Below are positions 35,786 to 44,407 of a DNA stretch of 64,000 bases, in pieces (position 1 is the first letter of the stretch; every line of letters begins with the position of its first letter). The notes below the pieces were generated by a model. It was given only the letters and a program-made list of their open reading frames with translations. It did no database searches and had not been told where the DNA came from. A program made the position numbers and the translations under genes. Source of the DNA: an uncultured Lachnospiraceae bacterium (lineage in GTDB: Bacteria; Bacillota; Clostridia; Lachnospirales; Lachnospiraceae); contig CATOOV010000003.1 of assembly GCA_951801955.1 (NCBI GenBank), positions 1-64,000 of the forward strand, read 5' to 3'.

Positions 35786-38278
35786 TTAGGGCATCCCATA
35801 CTCCCGCAGGCGCTCCACAACCGAACGGTTTCCTACTAATTTTTTGTAAGAAACCGCTGGTATCAGAATACAAATCAGCAGCACGAGCAAAATAGAACAA
35901 AATACTGGAAAAACAGGAACTGAAAACGGGATTTCCATATAGTTCATAGACTCAAAGACAAAGTAAGTAATGCCAGTCCCAATTGTCAGAGTAAGAAAAA
36001 CGGAACCAAACGCATAGAGCAGCCCTTCACAAATCAGCATTTTTATCATCTGGCTTTCTGACATACCCACACTTTCCATTATGGAAAACGTCAATTTTCT
36101 ATTCTGCATACTGCCAGCAATGGTATTGATATAGTTAAGCATTCCTACAGACAGCAAAAGAAGTGCCATCACCGTACCTATTTCAAACATATCTCCCTGT
36201 GAATCCTGGATCATTTTGATGTCCTCATACTTTGAAGTATAGGATAAATCATTGCTGTAGGCACTTTTCCCAAGCAGCAGTTTTATTGCGTTTTCCGTTT
36301 CTTCATTGCAGGGCTGTTTATATTTTACTAAAAATCTTAAAATATCTGGTTCTTTTGCAGTCAATGATTTTAAAAATTTTTCGCTGACAATTAAATTTGC
36401 TCCACTGTTGGCTGAATCCCCATAACTGCCTTCATAGCTAACCGCCCCGATGGTAATTTCCTGCATATGGTTTTCGACTGCGAATGAAACAATACTTCCT
36501 ATCCGCTCTTTGGGTATTTCAAATCCTGCATATTGGAGAATTGCTGTGTTTCCCTCTAAAAAATCTTGTTTTTCCACAATATTTCCAAGTGTTCCATTTA
36601 AATACTCAAACTCTTCCTCATCAATTCCTTTCAGCATTCCATAGTATTTTTCAGGATTTTTTTGGTAATCTTTTATGGTATCGGCATAAGGCAGATATGG
36701 TTTTATCTGCGTATACCCCTTAATCCAAAAATCTGAAAACCCATCTGCATCATAAGGGAAACTAACAGGAATCCCGCGAACCACATGGAGACAAGCTATT
36801 CCTTCCATCTTTTCTAACTCAGAAATAAACGTCTCGTTAATCGCCGGCTGCAAAGAAGCGATATCATCTGTTGTCTGCGTATGATTGGTCACAATCAAAT
36901 CAGCATCCCAATAGTTCGGATATACTGTCCGTTCTCCTTGACTGCCGATCATGGTAGTCAAACAATAAAAAATAATCAAGCTTGTTGCCAGGGACAGAAA
37001 AACAATGGTTGTTTTCTTTTTATCCTTTTTCAACTGGTCTTTCGCCATTTCCCAGTACAAATTTCCTTTTTTTATCCCTTTCTCCCTACGTGCTGGTTCA
37101 TAATTTCTCCAGTATTTTACAGCCTCCACCGCAGTTATGCCTGCAGCAATCCGAATCGGTGTCTGTATTCCGCAAAAGATTGCGGTACTTGTAGTTACAA
37201 TACTCAATACCAATACCAACGGATAAAAATGTATTCCTGCAGCCCCCAAAGAAATACCCAAAAGTTTCATACTATAAGGAACTAGGAATAAGGAGGTAAG
37301 CGCTGCTGACAGGACACCTATGGCAATTCCTGCAATCCCTACTATTGATATTTGTTTTCGTATGAATTGAATTAACTGTTTTTGTGTCATGCCCAATGTC
37401 TGCAATAATCCATAATACCGGATTTTTCCCGAAACTGATAAATACAGGATATTATAGATCAGCAAATAAGCATTCAGGCAAATCATGAGGCACAGTCCAC
37501 AGACAGCCAATAGTATTGTTAAAGATTTTTCAATATAATCAGAAGGCTGGAAAAGCTGCCGGGGTGACAGGTCAAGGCTTTCTTCCAGTTTTTCAATCAT
37601 AATTCCCACAACATAATTACTTTTGAATTTCACTTGCAAAATGCCATCTGTTTCTAGATGGTAACCTGACTGTTTATAAAACTTTTCTGAGACATAAAAA
37701 TTTTCCTTATCTTTGCCATAACCACTCCATATTCCACTAATCAGGAACTCTTTTGTATGGACGCCTGTATGATCTTCATAAGTCATGGAAAAACGATCTC
37801 CCACAGACAGAGAACTCTTTCCGCATTCTTTGAGGACTTCTTTTGTTGCCATCAGTTCATTTTCTGCCTGCGGGTAATGTCCATCCATGTTTGTCCTTGC
37901 TGGGGCTTTCTGTTTTTCCCAAAACCCCTTATCTGCCCACAACAGCCCTGCTTCAACAGTGCGTTCTGTATCTGTGTTTTTTACATAACCACAGTATGCC
38001 TGCCTTCCAACGGTCTGTATTTTAGGGTCATTCTCCATGATTTGCCTTTGTTTGTCTGTAAATCCATTCAGGATAACAATATCATATTCTGAACCATACA
38101 GGCGGGTGTTTTGTAACCTGCTTAAATCTAGATATGTCAGCCCTATGCTAAAAATGGAAAACAACAAAAATGCAGACAATGCTATCGTAAAAAACAGAAT
38201 ACGAAATTGTTTTCTATTTGTTTGGATTGTATTGTTTGCCAACTTATGAAGGATATGCTTTGTATTATTTGCCAGCAT
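35786..38278 (-). CDS. FtsX-like ABC transporter permease
   Basis: An 830-residue membrane subunit. One helix lies at the N-terminus (LFFTIALSAFLLFSIFSIGL), then a large outer domain (~170 residues), an FtsX three-helix core at about 265-390, a second helix and outer domain (~200 residues), and a final FtsX three-helix core (VMALLLLSVGMLNYINTIAG onward). This two-FtsX layout fits peptide-efflux or peptide-sensing transporters. The start at 38278 (GGAAGGAAG upstream) overlaps the ATPase gene by 14 bases. With the neighbouring ATPase and two-component system it resembles peptide-antibiotic resistance modules; the substrate is not known. Confidence 0.9.
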   Translation of the reverse strand: MLANNTKHILHKLANNTIQTNRKQFRILFFTIALSAFLLFSIFSIGLTYLDLSRLQNTRLYGSEYDIVILNGFTDKQRQIMENDPKIQTVGRQAYCGYVKNTDTERTVEAGLLWADKGFWEKQKAPARTNMDGHYPQAENELMATKEVLKECGKSSLSVGDRFSMTYEDHTGVHTKEFLISGIWSGYGKDKENFYVSEKFYKQSGYHLETDGILQVKFKSNYVVGIMIEKLEESLDLSPRQLFQPSDYIEKSLTILLAVCGLCLMICLNAYLLIYNILYLSVSGKIRYYGLLQTLGMTQKQLIQFIRKQISIVGIAGIAIGVLSAALTSLFLVPYSMKLLGISLGAAGIHFYPLVLVLSIVTTSTAIFCGIQTPIRIAAGITAVEAVKYWRNYEPARREKGIKKGNLYWEMAKDQLKKDKKKTTIVFLSLATSLIIFYCLTTMIGSQGERTVYPNYWDADLIVTNHTQTTDDIASLQPAINETFISELEKMEGIACLHVVRGIPVSFPYDADGFSDFWIKGYTQIKPYLPYADTIKDYQKNPEKYYGMLKGIDEEEFEYLNGTLGNIVEKQDFLEGNTAILQYAGFEIPKERIGSIVSFAVENHMQEITIGAVSYEGSYGDSANSGANLIVSEKFLKSLTAKEPDILRFLVKYKQPCNEETENAIKLLLGKSAYSNDLSYTSKYEDIKMIQDSQGDMFEIGTVMALLLLSVGMLNYINTIAGSMQNRKLTFSIMESVGMSESQMIKMLICEGLLYAFGSVFLTLTIGTGITYFVFESMNYMEIPFSVPVFPVFCSILLVLLICILIPAVSYKKLVGNRSVVERLREYGMP

Positions 38279-38960
38279 GATATCCACTTCCTTCCCTTAT
38301 TTTCCCGTTCTGTAATCGAATCATCCTGTCAGCCATTTGTGCGATATCCAAATCATGGGTGATAACGATAAGCGTCTGCTGGTACTTTTTGGCAATGACT
38401 TTTAAAAGCCCAATTACGTCATGGCTTGCTATAGTATCCAGGTTCCCTGTCGGTTCATCCGCGAGAATGATTGCTGGCTTTATGGCAAGTGCCCTTGCAA
38501 TCGCAACGCGTTGTTGTTCACCGCCTGAAAGCATAGAAGGGAGCATTCCAGCTTTATCCGCGATATGAAGCGTTACCAATAATTCTTCCACAAATCCTGT
38601 ATCAACCTGAGCCCCATCTAATTCAAGAGGAAAGCAAATATTGTCGTAAATATTCAAATCTGGAATTAAATTATACTGTTGGAAAATAAATCCTGCTTTT
38701 CTTCTCCGAAAAAGGGCAAGCTGTTCCTTGTTCATTTCGGAAAGATTCATGCCATCAACAACTACCGTTCCGCTGGTAGGGGAATCTAACCCTCCAACCA
38801 TATGAAGAAGCGTACTTTTTCCACAGCCTGATTTTCCAATAATCGAAACAAATTCTCGTTCTTTTACTTCAAAATCCACTCCATCTAATGCCTTCACAGT
38901 GTGAGTACCCACTTTATAATATTTTTTTAATTCATTTGTCTTTACAATGATCTGTTCCAT
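38265..38960 (-). CDS. ABC transporter ATPase (MacB/LolD/BceA type)
   Basis: A 231-residue ATPase: Walker [11 protein letters not shown]-loop [12 protein letters not shown], signature [15 protein letters not shown], Walker [12 protein letters not shown] and the switch ITHDLDIA. The FQQYNLIP and [14 protein letters not shown] sequences are typical of the efflux/lipoprotein-release and bacitracin-type class. It pairs with the FtsX permease downstream (overlapping start). The ATG at 38960 follows CGGAGG by 7 bases; the longer frame has no site. A terminator separates it from the kinase gene upstream, so the pair has its own promoter, probably under control of the adjacent regulator. Confidence 0.95.
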   Translation of the reverse strand: MEQIIVKTNELKKYYKVGTHTVKALDGVDFEVKEREFVSIIGKSGCGKSTLLHMVGGLDSPTSGTVVVDGMNLSEMNKEQLALFRRRKAGFIFQQYNLIPDLNIYDNICFPLELDGAQVDTGFVEELLVTLHIADKAGMLPSMLSGGEQQRVAIARALAIKPAIILADEPTGNLDTIASHDVIGLLKVIAKKYQQTLIVITHDLDIAQMADRMIRLQNGKIREGSGYHAGK

Positions 38961-39066
38961 CTTGATTCCTCCGTTTCTATCACTCTGGTGGTTAAACATG
39001 GGAACTGCTTTTGGCAAGTAAGATATTTAACCACTGGTGTGATATCCTTATCATAAAATAGAAAAA

Positions 39067-39084
39067 TCACAAACCATTCACAAA
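39067..39084 (-). promoter_or_regulatory. Candidate response-regulator site (TTTGTGA direct repeat)
   Basis: On the minus strand TTTGTGA occurs twice 11 bases apart (39078-39084, 39067-39073), the spacing of OmpR-family half-sites, upstream of the ABC transporter operon. A third copy lies within the terminator hairpin at 39094-39100. Binding is inferred. Confidence 0.4.
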
Positions 39085-39088
39085 AAAA

Positions 39089-39112
39089 GAAAATCACAAA
39101 ACTGTGATTTTC
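39089..39112 (-). terminator. Terminator of the two-component operon
   Basis: On the minus strand GAAAATCACA, loop, TGTGATTTTC, then TTTTTTTG: a perfect 10-bp stem with a T run, 7 bases after the kinase stop codon. Confidence 0.9.
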
Positions 39113-39118
39113 TCTTGA

Positions 39119-40084
39119 TCAATTAGGTAAATAAATGAAAAATGTACTTCCCTGCCCAACTTCTGATTCTACTTGTATATATCCACTCTGCATCGTTATA
39201 ATTTTTCGTGCCAGATACAAACCAACGCCGATTCCTTCGCTGTCATGAACCTCCGGCTCACGGTAGAATCGCCGAAAGATTGTCCCCTGCCTCTCCAGAG
39301 GAATTCCTTTTCCTGTGTCTGTGACGCTGACTTTTGTAAAGATTTCCCCATCGGTGACAGAAATATAGATATAGCTGCCAGTTTTTGAATATTTCACCGC
39401 ATTGTCTAAAAGGTTAAAGATTGCCTCTGCTGTCCATTTTTTATCATGGTTCAACAAAAGATCCTCGTCACATTCCACATAGATGGGAATTTTTTTCTTA
39501 TCTGCTTTCGGAAAGGCTGCCTCAATTGCTAAAGCAAGGGTCTCTGCTACAAGATAATCAGATTTTTGAATTTTAATCGTACCAGTTTCCAGCCTTGAAA
39601 TTTTCACCATGCTTTGGAGCAAAAAATCCAGTTTATCCACTTGACCATCCAATTTTTTCAGATATTCTGTACCCATGGGACACCCCACGATGCCTTTCGG
39701 CGTGTCATAGGGTATACTTTCTGATGGATTTATTTCCTCTAAGAGCATTTCCAAATACAATTTTATGTTAGCAATCGGCGTTTTTGTCTGATGGGAAATG
39801 TCTGAAACCAATTCTTTGAGGCTTTCTTTCTCTTCGGAAACCTCCTGATTTTTATGGGTATACAAATCAGAAACGCGGTATAGTTTCTCATACACCATTC
39901 CCCATAAATCATCTTGTTCATAGACAACGGTTTCTAATTGGTTGCCATTCATCAATTGGTTCAGGCTGCCATCCAGCTTTTGGGCAAAATCATACACGTC
40001 TCTTTTCAGGCAATGGTTTTTCCATAACAAATAGGATATGCTTCCTGTAAGCAGCAAAACTACTGCAATCCATACTATTTCCAT
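39119..40084 (-). CDS. Sensor histidine kinase (short, single N-terminal helix)
   Basis: A 321-residue kinase with one N-terminal membrane helix (about 4-21), almost no outer domain, then a coiled linker, the phospho-acceptor H-box (VSDISHQTKTPIANIKLYLE) and an HATPase_c domain (NLLDNAVKYS, VTDTGKGIPLE, GVGLYLARKI). Kinases lacking a sensor domain often read the state of a partner transporter; the adjacent ABC transporter with large outer loops fits that model. The ATG overlaps the regulator gene by 10 bases. A terminator follows. Confidence 0.92.
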   Translation of the reverse strand: MEIVWIAVVLLLTGSISYLLWKNHCLKRDVYDFAQKLDGSLNQLMNGNQLETVVYEQDDLWGMVYEKLYRVSDLYTHKNQEVSEEKESLKELVSDISHQTKTPIANIKLYLEMLLEEINPSESIPYDTPKGIVGCPMGTEYLKKLDGQVDKLDFLLQSMVKISRLETGTIKIQKSDYLVAETLALAIEAAFPKADKKKIPIYVECDEDLLLNHDKKWTAEAIFNLLDNAVKYSKTGSYIYISVTDGEIFTKVSVTDTGKGIPLERQGTIFRRFYREPEVHDSEGIGVGLYLARKIITMQSGYIQVESEVGQGSTFFIYLPN

Positions 40085-40737
40085 AGATACCCCATTCCAT
40101 ATACATTTGAAATATAGGTATGCTCTTTTGTTTCAATTTTTTTCCGTAACCGATTAATATTCACAGCAAGAGCATGTTTATCTAACAATTGTACCCCTTC
40201 TTCCCATAATGAATCCAATAAGACGGAGTAGGTCAGCAACTGTCCTTTGTGCTCAATCAATTTTTTTAAAATGCGGTGTTCTGTAGGGGTAATCGAAGAC
40301 TTTTTTTGTCCGGCATGTACCACTCCCAACTCAAAATCTATTTTTAAAAATCCGTCGTCGTATACATTTACATTTTTTGTTTCCCTTGCTAAAATGACAG
40401 AAATTTTCTTTAATAAAATCTTCAAAGAAAAGGGTTTTGTCACATAATCGTCCGCTCCAAATTCATAACCATTTAATACGTCATCTTCCAAATCCCGTGC
40501 AGACAGGAACAAGACAGAAATATTGCTCCGTGCTTTGATCCATTTGCAGAATTGAAATCCGTCGCCATCCGGCAAATTGATATCCAGGATTGCCATGTCA
40601 AACGTATTGGCGTTTGTAAGTGTTCGCGCCTCCTGGCAGGAATAAGCCCCAAACACATGATAACCTATTTTTTGCAGCGATGTACAAATCGTATGGTTTA
40701 ACTCCAAATCATCTTCCAGAACAAGAATTGTATAAAT
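40075..40737 (-). CDS. OmpR-family response regulator, apparent ATT start
   Basis: A 220-residue regulator with a receiver domain (phospho-Asp in MAILDINLPDGDG; Lys in DYVTKPFS) and a C-terminal winged helix (PTEHRILKKLIEHKG, then VNINRLRKKIE and GMGYLWK). The first receiver strand and acidic pair (IYTILVLEDDLELN) are encoded upstream of the first ordinary start codon. The only initiation codon consistent with the reading frame and with GGAGG at 40746-40750 is ATT at 40737 (8-base spacing). An ATG-to-ATT change, an internal TTG start that would cut off the first strand, or a sequence error are the alternatives. It overlaps the kinase gene by 10 bases. Confidence 0.85.
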   Translation of the reverse strand: MYTILVLEDDLELNHTICTSLQKIGYHVFGAYSCQEARTLTNANTFDMAILDINLPDGDGFQFCKWIKARSNISVLFLSARDLEDDVLNGYEFGADDYVTKPFSLKILLKKISVILARETKNVNVYDDGFLKIDFELGVVHAGQKKSSITPTEHRILKKLIEHKGQLLTYSVLLDSLWEEGVQLLDKHALAVNINRLRKKIETKEHTYISNVYGMGYLWK

Positions 40738-40776
40738 ATGCCATTCCTCCTACGGCAAGAACGCCGATTGCGTTCC

Positions 40777-43695
40777 TTATTTTACTTTTTTCCACTGCGC
40801 ATATAAGGTTACCACAGCTCCATCCTTATGTGCAAGCTTTTTCACAGTCCCCTGGTTAGCAACAGCGGTTCCTTTGCCGTTTTTCTTTGTATTCCAACCC
40901 ACAAATTTATAATTTGCACGTTTAAATTTATTTGCTGGAAGCTTGGTCTTTATTCCGCCGGCACATGTGATCTGCGGCATAGCGCCTTTCTTTGCCCCAT
41001 TTTTATCAAACTTTATGGTATATGCATATTTACAGACAGAAACTTCACGACCAGCCCATATTTTGGAAGCCTTTGCTTTTGTATAACCAATTTTTTTTGC
41101 AGAAAGGGGCGTTGCCACAATAGTTTTTATGGGCGTCTGTGTTCCAGATGCAAATGCGTTAGTCCCAATGGATTTTATAGTAGAGGGCAATTTAATCAAT
41201 GTTAAAGAGGGACAAGTACAAAATGCCTGCGTCGGGATCTTTGTAAGTTTTGCTTTGGAGAGATCCACAAATTCCAACTTCCCGCAGCGCATAAAGGAAC
41301 TTTCAGACAACTTTGCCGCACTTGAAAGCTTCGCTGTTTTCAGTCCGCTGCAAAAATAAAAGGATGCATAGCCAACTTTTTTTACTTTTCCCAAATTGAT
41401 TGTTTTTAATTTTGCACATTCCGCGAACGCCCAGTCTTCAATTTCTGTGACTGTCTTAGGCAGTTTTACATTTGTCAGGCTGCTGCAGTGATTCCATGTA
41501 CTTGTGTGAATAGTTGTTACCCTTGTTTTAGATAAGTCTGCTGATTTTAATTTTTCACATTCCAAGAACGCTTCCCGTCCAATCTTTTTCAAGGAAGCAG
41601 GAAAGTTGGTCTTACTTAAATTTGTACATTCACGAAAGGCATTATCTTCAATCATGATCACAGTCTTGGGCAGTTTTACACTGTTCAAGCCGTGGCAATC
41701 CCGGAAAGCACTTTCTCCAATCTTTGTGACCTTTGTTTTTGAGAGGTCTATGGACTTTAACTTATCACATTCTGCAAAAACAGCTACATGAATTTTTTCC
41801 AAGCATTGCGGGAATTTTACAGATGTCAAACCTTTACACTGGAAAAATACTTGGTTTGCTATTTCTTGTATCTTAGTTTTCGTTAAATCAATGGTTTTTA
41901 ATTTTGCACATTCCCGGAAAGCATATTTGTCAATTTTTTTCAAACTGGACGGAAGTTTGATATTGGTCAGTCCGCTGCATTTCCCAAAAGCGTCTTCCTG
42001 TATGGTTTCTACTTTTGTCTTGGAGAGATCAATGACCTTTAATGTTGGGCAGTCCCAAAAGGCGTCTTTCCCTATTGTTTTCAAACTGGGTGAAAATTTA
42101 ATACTAGCCAGTCCACTGCACTTTGCAAAAGCATCCCCCTGGATGGTTTCTACTTTTGTCTTAGAGAAATCAATGGTTTTTAATTTTTGGTCTTTATAAA
42201 AGATCTTAGGGCATACATAACGTACTTCAAGCCCTTCAAATCCCGCTGATACTTTGATATCTGCTGCAGCTTTCTTTACCTCTGAAAGCTGCAGATGCCA
42301 ATTACCATCGGACCAAATCATATCATTGTACTCACCGTCCAAATTGTGATCTGTTTCCATCCGGTAATATACAGAATCTGTGCTCTTTGCCAGCAGCCCT
42401 TCCAAAAAATATATTTCATGGTTTGTCAATGCTGCAATTTCTTCTATACCCAAATCAAAGCGGTCGGAAGAAACATTCCCTTTTATCCATTCCCCTTCGT
42501 AGGTAAACTGATTGCTGCTCGACCAAGTGGCATCCGCAAAAATCCATTTTTTGTTTGTGCTGTCATACGCTGCATTATAGGCATGGTTATCACCCACAAT
42601 ATACATGCAGGGAATTCCAATGGAGGTCAGGAACGTCCGCATAAGGTTAGAATATCCACCACACACAGCCCTCTTATTTTTCCAGACCTCCCAGGAATTG
42701 AAAAATGCGGTTACTTTGTCATTTCCATATTTATATTTCCCATCATAATACTTATAATCATAATAAATTTCGTTGGCAACCAGCCATGTAATTGCCTTTA
42801 TCTTATCATACTGGGTGGTACAGCCTTTTGTGGCTTTTACCGCTTCCTCATGCAATTTGGCATACTGGGATTTTGTCATCTCCGGTTTTAGCGGATCATT
42901 TAAAAAATAATTCGGATCCGCATAGTTATTGATCAGATTCCAAGCCTTTTTTTCGGCATTGATCATCTGCTGGCTTGCATAAGCTGCATATTTCATAATC
43001 GCAATGGTATATACAGAAAAATGTTCTGCATCAAAGGTAATGGTATTTTGCTCTATTACCGCATGATCTGTCAAAAACTCTGGATTTTCTGGCTGCATCT
43101 TTTGTTCCATGGAATCATCTGTATTGGAATCTGGAAGATAAAACAATTCCACGCTATGCATTTCATCCATATTTGCCGCATTCAAACCTATGATTTCCAT
43201 AGATACCGTCACAGCATCCTTCTCTTCTGGCTCAAATACACAGATATTTCCTGACTTGTCCACATATGTAATCTCAAAATCACAGGCAACTACATGTTCT
43301 GTCTCTGCCCTTAAATCATAGTACATATCAAACACAGATTGAACACCTGATTCTGAGCGCATCAGCCCCTGGTCAATCATGCCCTGCATTTCTTTTCGAA
43401 TCTGTTCTTTTTGTGCTTGCTGATCTTTTAACAGGGAAATCTGTATGGTAGCATTTTCTGGGATAACACCTGCTTTTGCTGACAAGCTCACCGTGATGCC
43501 TTCCTCAGAAAATTCCCGCTCATAATAAAACCCATTTTCCTGCTGTGCCGCCTGATGCCCCGCTGTTTCATCGTATTCCAAGCTTGTCCTGTTACCCTCT
43601 TTCTGCCTTGCGGCAAAAACCTGCTGTGGAATTTCACATGCCAGCATCGCACATGCCAGGAAAAGGGCGATGAGTTTCTTTCCTTTTTGTTTCAT
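40777..43695 (-). CDS. Secreted transglutaminase-like / BspA-type leucine-rich-repeat protein
   Basis: A 972-residue exported surface protein. Signal peptide 1-28. An N-terminal region of about 230 residues is not recognised. The transglutaminase-like domain (about 250-420) has an intact Cys-His-Asp triad: AVCGGYSNL (about 345), GDNHAYNA (about 368) and FADATW (about 387). A run of LRR_5 repeats (about 495-848) has the unit LKTIDLSKTKVETIQ...AFxxCSGLxxIKLP. One InlB-type B-repeat closes it (888-968, YKFVGWNTKKNGKG). BspA-like repeats bind host or bacterial surfaces. AAGGAGG precedes the ATG. It ends 39 bases before the regulator gene on the same strand, with no convincing terminator, so it may be cotranscribed. 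Confidence 0.9.
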   Translation of the reverse strand: MKQKGKKLIALFLACAMLACEIPQQVFAARQKEGNRTSLEYDETAGHQAAQQENGFYYEREFSEEGITVSLSAKAGVIPENATIQISLLKDQQAQKEQIRKEMQGMIDQGLMRSESGVQSVFDMYYDLRAETEHVVACDFEITYVDKSGNICVFEPEEKDAVTVSMEIIGLNAANMDEMHSVELFYLPDSNTDDSMEQKMQPENPEFLTDHAVIEQNTITFDAEHFSVYTIAIMKYAAYASQQMINAEKKAWNLINNYADPNYFLNDPLKPEMTKSQYAKLHEEAVKATKGCTTQYDKIKAITWLVANEIYYDYKYYDGKYKYGNDKVTAFFNSWEVWKNKRAVCGGYSNLMRTFLTSIGIPCMYIVGDNHAYNAAYDSTNKKWIFADATWSSSNQFTYEGEWIKGNVSSDRFDLGIEEIAALTNHEIYFLEGLLAKSTDSVYYRMETDHNLDGEYNDMIWSDGNWHLQLSEVKKAAADIKVSAGFEGLEVRYVCPKIFYKDQKLKTIDFSKTKVETIQGDAFAKCSGLASIKFSPSLKTIGKDAFWDCPTLKVIDLSKTKVETIQEDAFGKCSGLTNIKLPSSLKKIDKYAFRECAKLKTIDLTKTKIQEIANQVFFQCKGLTSVKFPQCLEKIHVAVFAECDKLKSIDLSKTKVTKIGESAFRDCHGLNSVKLPKTVIMIEDNAFRECTNLSKTNFPASLKKIGREAFLECEKLKSADLSKTRVTTIHTSTWNHCSSLTNVKLPKTVTEIEDWAFAECAKLKTINLGKVKKVGYASFYFCSGLKTAKLSSAAKLSESSFMRCGKLEFVDLSKAKLTKIPTQAFCTCPSLTLIKLPSTIKSIGTNAFASGTQTPIKTIVATPLSAKKIGYTKAKASKIWAGREVSVCKYAYTIKFDKNGAKKGAMPQITCAGGIKTKLPANKFKRANYKFVGWNTKKNGKGTAVANQGTVKKLAHKDGAVVTLYAQWKKVK

Positions 43696-43867
43696 TAATT
43701 GTGCACCTCCTTAATCATAATTCACTCGGTATTTACAAAATACAACCATTTTGGCTGCCCTATAGTTTTGCAAATATCCGAGTAATTAAGATATATTCTA
43801 CCTCACAGCAAGCATTTTTGAAAGGATATATTTGTCGGATTTTTATCTTACAATTATTAGATGACAG

Positions 43868-44221
43868 GACAACACAAAAAGAAAATACCATATAGCAGTC
43901 CTTGGGGAAACAGGACATGGGGAGCTGCCGCATACAAAGTATAATATAGGACTGGACTTGGGGATTAAAGATTTGTGTATTACATCAGGAGGGGAAAAGT
44001 ACGAAAATCCCAAAACTATACAGAAATTTGTCTGTGAGGGAATGGGCATGTCCTGTTTGTGGTGCAAAGCATGACAGGGATGTTGCCTGTGGAGATAGTA
44101 GGAAAATGCCCTTTGGGTATACGAGAGTGCGGTGTGCCAGTGGCACACGTTTCGCACGGACCGAAGCAGGGCGTAGACCGATGAAGCAGGAAGCCCATTG
44201 GCTTTAGACAATGGGTAGTTC
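43868..44221 (+). pseudogene. TnpB relic with IS200/IS605 right end
   Basis: Plus-strand reading gives VLGETGHGELPHTKYNIGLD, then LGIKDLCITSGGEKYENPK: the RuvC-I region of TnpB with its Asp. After a large internal deletion (the RuvC-II Glu region is missing) another frame gives REWACPVCGAKHDRDVACGD (half of the zinc finger), then TEAGRRPMKQEAHWL and a stop at about 44206. The hairpin CCCATTG-loop-CAATGGG follows and ends GTAGTTCAC at about 44221, fitting an IS200/IS605 right end. The guide-RNA region that overlaps the 3' end of tnpB would lie here. No TnpA is present. Confidence 0.8.
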
Positions 44222-44230
44222 ACAAAAAAA

Positions 44231-44376
44231 TCTGGTAAATTGTCTGAATATTCTCATTGACTGCTTGGCTATCATAACTCGAATTGCCGGAATCCTGTCA
44301 AGGCAAGGGTTTCCGCCTTTACAGGATTTTGACAATTCGATAAAACCAAAATGGCAGTCCAGACAATTTACACAGA
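44231..44376. repeat. MITE-like long palindrome
   Basis: The ends TCTGGTAAATTGTCTG (44231-44246) and CAGACAATTTACACAGA (44360-44376) are inverted repeats (16 of 17). Inside, CGAATTG/CAATTCG and AATCCTGT...AAGGC / GCCTTTACAGGATT continue the palindrome. It holds no frame. It starts ten bases after the TnpB relic end and may end transcription of the GH51 gene. Confidence 0.65.
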
Positions 44377-44407
44377 TTATATGACAATCTCTAAGAAGAA
44401 ACCTGCG

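Noticed and set aside
43843..44223. 126-codon minus-strand frame
   Set aside because: It is antisense to the TnpB relic; the TnpB motifs are on the plus strand.
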